A stretch of DNA of 64,000 nucleotides from Sisyra terminalis (Eukaryota; Arthropoda; Insecta; Neuroptera; Sisyridae), in NCBI GenBank assembly GCA_958496175.1, contig OY292274.1:2914001-2978000 (forward strand). Direction: 5' to 3'. Below the pieces are notes generated by a model. That model was not told the DNA's origin. It saw nothing but the letters and a program-made list of their open reading frames with translations, and ran no database searches. Below, piece by piece: positions 58,201-64,000 of this stretch (its first letter is position 1; every line of letters begins with the position of its first letter). Made by a program: the position numbers and the translations under genes.

Positions 58201-59092
58201 GGATATTACACTAAATCCTCCTGGATTAGAAATTCATCATTGCACTCGCTGGCAAACGTATACCTTATTAAAATATCTTGATTTTTTCTCCGATGGTTAG
58301 ATGAAAGTAGTGTCGAAGAACACAAGCGGTTTTTCAAGCGGGAAAAAGCAAAATATTCGAAAATTTTTATTCTCGGGGGGAAACTGAATGTGAGGTCCAA
58401 GTCAAACCTTAGCCATTGAAATGGAAATTATACACGGGAAAGGGAAAACCTTAACGGAATAAAAACGGATATAACACTGAATCCTCCTGGATTCGTAATT
58501 CTTCATAGCACTAGTTTGCGCACGTAAACCATTTGAAGACTGGGCGGCTTTTCTTCGATGAGAAGTTGAAAAAAATTTTGTAGAACAAAAGCGTTTTTTA
58601 TAACGGAAAATTCACAATATTCGAAAAATTTAAGTCTCGTGGGGAAACAGAACTTGCGCGTCAACCAGAACCATAGCCATTGACAGGGAAAATAAAACAC
58701 GGGAAAGGAAAAACCAAAGGATATAAAAGACAGAGAGACCTTATGCTACTCATGCCTTTTTAACCAAACACAATTCACGGATATAACACTAAATCCTCCA
58801 GGATTTGTAATTCTTCATTGCACTCGCTGGCAAACGTATACCTTATTAAAATTTCATGATTTTTTCTCCGATGGTTAGTTGAAAGTAGTGTCGAAGAACA
58901 TATGCGGTTTTTCAAGCGGGAAAAAGCAAAATATTCGAAAAATTTTATTCTCGGGGGGGACCGGAACTTGCGGGTTAACTTGAACCATAGCCATTTACAG
59001 GGAAAACCAAACACGGGAAAGAGAAAACCAATGGGGATAAAAGACAGAGAGACCTTATGCTACTCATGCCTTTTTAACCAAACACAATTCAC
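58201..59092. repeat. Higher-order unit A-B-C (892 bp), second
   Basis: Monomers A 58201, B 58467 and C 58779. Same lengths as the first unit, with only scattered substitutions. Confidence 0.95.
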
Positions 59093-60612
59093 GGATATTA
59101 CACTAAATCCTCCAGGATTAGTAATTCTTCATTGCACTCGCTGGCAAACGTATACCTTATTAAAATATCTTGATTTTTTCTCCGATGGTTAGATGAAAGT
59201 AGTGTCGAAGAACACAAGCGGTTTTTCAAGCGGGAAAAAGCAAAATATTCGAAAATTTTTATTCTCGGGGGGAAACTGAATGTGAGGTCCAAGTCAAACC
59301 TTAGCCAATGAAATGGAAATTATACACGGGAAAGGGAAAACCTTAACGGAATTAAAACGGATATAACACTTAATCCTCCTGGATTCGTAATTCTTCATAG
59401 CACTAGTTTGCGCACGTAAACCATTTGAAGACTGGGCGGCTTTTCTTCGATGAGAAGTTGAAAGAAATTTTGTAGAACAAAAGCGTTTTTTATAACGGAA
59501 AATTCACAATATTCGAAAAATTTAAGTCTCGTGGGGAAACAGAACTTGCGGGTCAACCTGAACCATAGCCATTGACAGGGAAAACAAAACACGGGAAAGG
59601 GAAAACCAAAGGGGATAAAAGACAGAGAGACCTTATGCTACTCATGCCTTTTTAACCAAACACAATTCACGGATATAACACTAAATCCTCCAGGATTTGT
59701 AATTCTTCATTGCACTCGCTGGCAAACGTATACCTTATTAAAATTTCTTGATTTTTTCTCCGATGGTTAGTTGAAAGTAGTGTCGAAGAACATATGCGGT
59801 TTTCCAAGCGGGAAAAAGCAAAATATTCGAAAAATTTTATTCTCGGAGGGAAACGGAACTTGCGGGTTAACTTGAACCATAGTCATTGACAGGGAAAACC
59901 AAACACGGGAAAGAGAAAACCAATGGGGATAAAAGACAGAGAGACCTTATGCTACTCATGCCTTTTTAACCAAACACAATTCACGGATATTACATTAAAT
60001 CCTCCAGGATTTGTAATTCTTCATTGCACTCGCTGGCAAACGTATACCTTATTAAAATTTCTTGATTTTTTCTCCGATGGTTAGTTGAAAGTAGTGTCGA
60101 AGAACATATGCGGTTTTCCAAGCGGGAAAAAGCAAAATATTCGAAAAATTTTATTCTCGGAGGGAAACGGAACTTGCGGGTTAACTTGAACCATAGTCAT
60201 TGACAGGGAAAACCAAACACGGGAAAGAGAAAACCAATGGGGATAAAAGACAGAGAGACCTTATGCTACTCATGCCTTTTTAACCAAACACAATTCACGG
60301 ATATTACATTAAATCCTCCAGGATTTGTAATTCTTCATTGCACTCGCTGGCAAACGTATGCCTTATTAAAATTTCTTGATTTTTTCTCCGATCATTAGTT
60401 GAAAGTAGTGTCGAAGATCACATGCGGTTTTTCAAGCGGGAAATAGCAAAATATTCGAAAAATTTTAATCTCGGGGGGAAACGTAACTTGAGGGTTAACT
60501 TGAACCATAGTCATTGACAGGGAAAACCAAACACGGGAAAGAGAAAACCAATGGGGATAAAAGACAGAGAGACCTTATGCTACTCATGCCTTTTTAACCA
60601 AACACAATTCAC
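59093..60612. repeat. Higher-order unit A-B-C-C-C' (1,520 bp)
   Basis: Monomers A 59093, B 59359, C 59671, C 59985 and C' 60299. C' is marked by GATCATTAG and by CGTAACTTGAGGG in place of CGGAACTTGCGGG. Confidence 0.95.
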
Positions 60613-61818
60613 GGATATAACTCTAAATCCTCCAGGATTTGTAATTCTTCGTTGCACTCGCTGGCAAACGTATGCCTCATTAAAATTTCTTGATTTTTTC
60701 TCCGATGGTTAGTTGAAAGTAGTGTCGAAAAACATATGCGGTTTTTAAAGCGGGAAATAGCAAAATATTCGAAAATTTTTATTCTCGGGGGGAAACTGAA
60801 TGTGAGGTCCAAGTCAAACCTTAGCCATTGAAATGGAAAATACACACGGGAAAGGGAAAACCTTAACGGAATAAAAACGGATATAACACTAAATCCTCCT
60901 GGATTCGTAATTCTTCATAGCACTAGTTTGCGCACGTAAACCATTTGAAGACTGGGTGGCTTTTCTTCGATGAGAAGTTGAAAGAAATTTTGTAGAACAA
61001 AAGCGTTTTTTATAACGGAAAATTCACAATATTCGAAAAATTTAAGTCTCGTGGGGAAACAGAACTTGCGGGTCAACCTGAACCATAGCCATTGACAGGG
61101 AAAACAAAACACGGGAAAGGGAAAACCAAAGGGGATAAAAGACAGAGAGACCTTATGCTACTCATGCCTTTTTAACCAAACACAATTCACGGATATAACA
61201 CTAAATCCTCCAGGATTTGTAATTCTTCATTGCACTCGCTGGCAAACGTATACCTTATTAAAATTTCTTGATTTTTTCTCCGATGGTTAGTTGAAAGTAG
61301 TGTCGAAGAACATATGCGGTTTTCCAAGCGGGAAAAAGCAAAATATTCGAAAAATTTTATTCTCGGAGGGAAACGGAACTTGCGGCTTAACTTGAACCAT
61401 AGTCATTGACAGGGAAAACCAAACACGGGAAAGAGAAATCCAATGGGGATAAAAGACAGAGAGACCTTATGCTACTCATGCCTTTTTAACCAAACACAAT
61501 TCACGGATATTACATTAAATCCTCCAGGATTTGTAATTCTTCATTGCACTCGCTGGCAAACGTATGCCTTATTAAAATTTCTTGATTTTTTCTCCGATAG
61601 TTAGTTGAAAGTAGTGTCGAAGATCACATGCGGTTTTTCAAGCGGGAAATAGCAAAATATTCGAAAAATTTTAATCTCGGGGGGAAACGTAACTTGAGGG
61701 TTAACTTGAACCATAGTCATTGACAGGGAAAACCAAACACGGGAAAGAGAAAACCAATGGGGATAAAAGACAGAGAGACCTTATGCTACTCATGCCTTTT
61801 TAACCAAACACAATTCAC
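60613..61818. repeat. Higher-order unit A-B-C-C' (1,206 bp)
   Basis: Monomers A 60613, B 60879, C 61191 and C' 61505. It differs from its neighbours by one fewer C monomer. Confidence 0.95.
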
Positions 61819-63338
61819 GGATATAACACTAAATCCTCCAGGATTTGTAATTCTTCATTGCACTCGCTGGCAAACGTATGCCTTATTAAAATTTCTTGAT
61901 TTTTTCTCCGATGGTTAGTTGAAAGTAGTGTCGAAAAACATATGCGGTTTTTAAAGCGGGAAATAGCAAAATATTCGAAAATTTTTATTCTCGGGGGGAA
62001 ACTGAATGTGAGGTCCAAGTCAAACCTTAGCCATTGAAATGGAAAATACACACGGGAAAGGGAAAACCTTAACGGAATAAAAACGGATATAACACTAAAT
62101 CCTCCTGGATTCGTAATTCTTCATAGCACTAGTTTGCGCACGTAAACCATTTGAAGACTGGGTGGCTTTTCTTCGATGAGAAGTTGAAAGAAATTTTGTA
62201 GAACAAAAGCGTTTTTTATAACGGAAAATTCACAATATTCGAAAAATTTAAGTCTCGTGGGGAAACTGAACTTGCGGGTCAACCTGAACCATAGCCATTG
62301 ACAGGGAAAACAAAACACGGGAAAGGGAAAACCAAAGGGGATAAAAGACAGAGAGACCTTATGCTACTCATGCCTTTTTAACCAAACACAATTCACGGAT
62401 ATAACACTAAATCCTCCAGGATTTGTAATTCTTCATTGCACTCGCTGGCAAACGTATACCTTATTAAAATTTCTTGATTTTTTCTCCGATGGTTAGTTGA
62501 AAGTAGTGTCGAAGAACATATGCGGTTTTCCAAGCGGGAAAAAGCAAAATATTCGAAAAATTTTATTCTCGGAGGGAAACGGAACTTGCGGGTTAACTTG
62601 AACCATAGTCATTGACAGGGAAAACCAAACACGGGAAAGAGAAATCCAATGGGGATAAAAGACAGAGAGACCTTATGCTACTCATGCCTTTTTAACCAAA
62701 CACAATTCACGGATATTACATTAAATCCTCCAGGATTTGTAATTCTTCATTGCACTCGCTGGCAAACGTATGCCTTATTAAAATTTCTTGATTTTTTCTC
62801 CGATCATTAGTTGAAAGTAGTGTCGAAGATCACATGCGGTTTTTCAAGCGGGAAATAGCAAAATATTCGAAAAATTTTAATCTCGGGGGGAAACGTAACT
62901 TGAGGGTTAACTTGAACCATAGTCATTGACAGGGAAAACCAAACACGGGAAAGAGAAAACCAATGGGGATAAAAGACAGAGAGACCTTATGCTACTCATG
63001 CCTTTTTAACAAAACACAATTCACGGATATAACTCTAAATCCTCCAGGATTTGTAATTCTTCGTTGCACTCGCTGGCAAACGTATGCCTCATTAAAATTT
63101 CTTGATTTTTTCTCCGATGGTTAGTTGAAAGTAGTGTCGAAAAACATATGCGGTTTTTCAAGCGGGAAAAAGCAAAATATTCGAAAAATTTTAATCTCGG
63201 GGGGAAACGGAACTTGAGGGTTAACTTGAACCATAGTCATTGACAGGGAAAACCAAACACGGGAAAGAGAAAACCAATGGGGATAAAAGACAGAGAGACC
63301 TTATGCTACTCATGCCTTTTTAACCAAACACAATTCAC
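61819..63338. repeat. Higher-order unit A-B-C-C'-C'' (1,520 bp)
   Basis: Monomers A 61819, B 62085, C 62397, C' 62711 and C'' 63025. C'' has a start like the A monomer at 60613 (TCTAAATCC, TTCGTTGCAC) joined to a C'-like end. Confidence 0.95.
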
Positions 63339-64000
63339 GGATATAACACTAAATCCTCCAGGATTTGTAATTCTTCATTGCACTCGCTGGCAAACGTATG
63401 CCTTATTAAAATTTCTTGATTTTTTCTCCGATGGTTAGTTGAAAGTAGTGTCGAAAAACATATGCGGTTTTTAAAGCGGGAAATAGCAAAATATTCGAAA
63501 ATTTTTATTCTCGGGGGGAAACTGAATGTGAGGTCCAAGTCAAACCTTAGCCATTGAAATGGAAATTACACACGGGAAAGGGAAAACCTTAACGGAATAA
63601 AAACGGATATAACACTAAATCCTCCTGGATTCGTAATTCTTCATAGCACTAGTTTGCGCACGTAAACCATTTGAAGACTGGGCGGCTTTTCTTCGATGAG
63701 AAGTTGAAAGAAATTTTGTAGAACAAAAGCGTTTTTTATAACGGAAAATTCACAATATTCGAAAAATTTAAGTCTCGTGGGGAAACAGAACTTGCGGGTC
63801 AACCTGAACCATAGCCATTGACAGGGAAAACAAAACACGGGAAAGGGAAAACCAAAGGGGATAAAAGACAGAGAGACCTTATGCTACTCATGCCTTTTTA
63901 ACCAAACACAATTCACGGATATAACACTAAATCCTCCAGGATTTGTAATTCTTCATTGCACTCGCTGGCAAACGTATGCCTTATAAAAATTTCTTGATTT
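63339..64000. repeat. Higher-order unit A-B, then cut by window end
   Basis: Monomers A 63339 and B 63605, followed by the start of a further monomer at 63917. The array clearly continues beyond the window. Confidence 0.95.

Larger units (their letters stand above)
55660..64000. repeat. Satellite DNA array with higher-order structure (continues past window)
   Basis: Monomers begin GGATAT(A/T)A. Starts lie at 55770, 56034, 56346, 56731, 56997, 57309, 57575, 57887, 58201, 58467, 58779, 59093, 59359, 59671, 59985, 60299, 60613, 60879, 61191, 61505, 61819, 62085, 62397, 62711, 63025, 63339, 63605 and 63917. Three related types occur: A (266 bp), B (312 bp) and C (314 bp). Identity is low at the left edge and high inside, as expected for an array edge. 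Frames of 64-96 codons repeat with the monomers and are not evidence of genes. Confidence 0.97.

Noticed and set aside
57033..63838. Repeated minus-strand frames of 64-79 codons (MFCFPCQWLW… and similar) and plus-strand 96-codon frames
   Set aside because: They coincide with satellite monomers and recur with them. Frames start and stop at monomer features and vary between monomers without any sign of codon constraint.
55660..64000. CRISPR-like array
   Set aside because: Units are 266-314 bp, fully homologous with no unique spacers, and the setting is eukaryotic; this is satellite DNA.

Overview
The window looks like nuclear DNA of an insect. It is very A+T-rich by eye. The one clear host gene has a TATA box, a 73-bp GT-AG intron, a signal peptide and an AATAAA signal. 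Most of the rest is eukaryotic transposon debris: Helitrons, pogo, mariner, hAT and MULE-like elements, a Penelope-like element and a LINE. A satellite array fills the last 8.3 kb. I cannot name the order or species, and I see no bacterial or viral genes.

Layout. 1-6.2 kb: two tandem paralogues of a secreted, cysteine-paired, heavily N-glycosylated protein, copy 1 cut by the window start and copy 2 complete. 6.2-21.9 kb: nested Helitrons in alternating orientation, one interrupted by a pogo-type element and one by an inverted pair of Penelope 3' ends that carry hammerhead-like motifs. This block ends with an inverted 385-bp duplicate of the 3' end of gene copy 2, lying inside a Helitron 5' end. 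21.9-30.4 kb: mostly unrecognised sequence, plus a mariner-like element holding a small MULE-like MITE. 30.4-33.2 kb: a truncated Helitron and a LINE reverse-transcriptase relic split by a hAT MITE. 33.2-49.2 kb: unrecognised sequence, a 1.2-kb inverted repeat, a hAT MITE with a perfect 8-bp duplication, a second mariner-like copy, an internally deleted mariner-family transposon, and a 1.6-kb element with an iterated 15-bp motif. 49.2-51.7 kb: a near-full-length Helitron. 51.7-55.6 kb: a second MULE-like MITE, a tRNA-like SINE head and a diverged direct repeat. 55.66-64 kb: a satellite with 266/312/314-bp monomers in A-B-C(n) higher-order units, running off the window.

Only the glycoprotein gene pair is credible as host protein-coding sequence. 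Most remaining short open frames are chance frames in A+T-rich DNA or repeated frames in the satellite. The best leads are the Helitron-associated gene fragment, the Penelope pair with hammerhead-like folds, the element with six copies of GTGACTGGTGGGACA, the satellite's higher-order structure, and the regular C-X18-C architecture and partial gene conversion of the gene pair.
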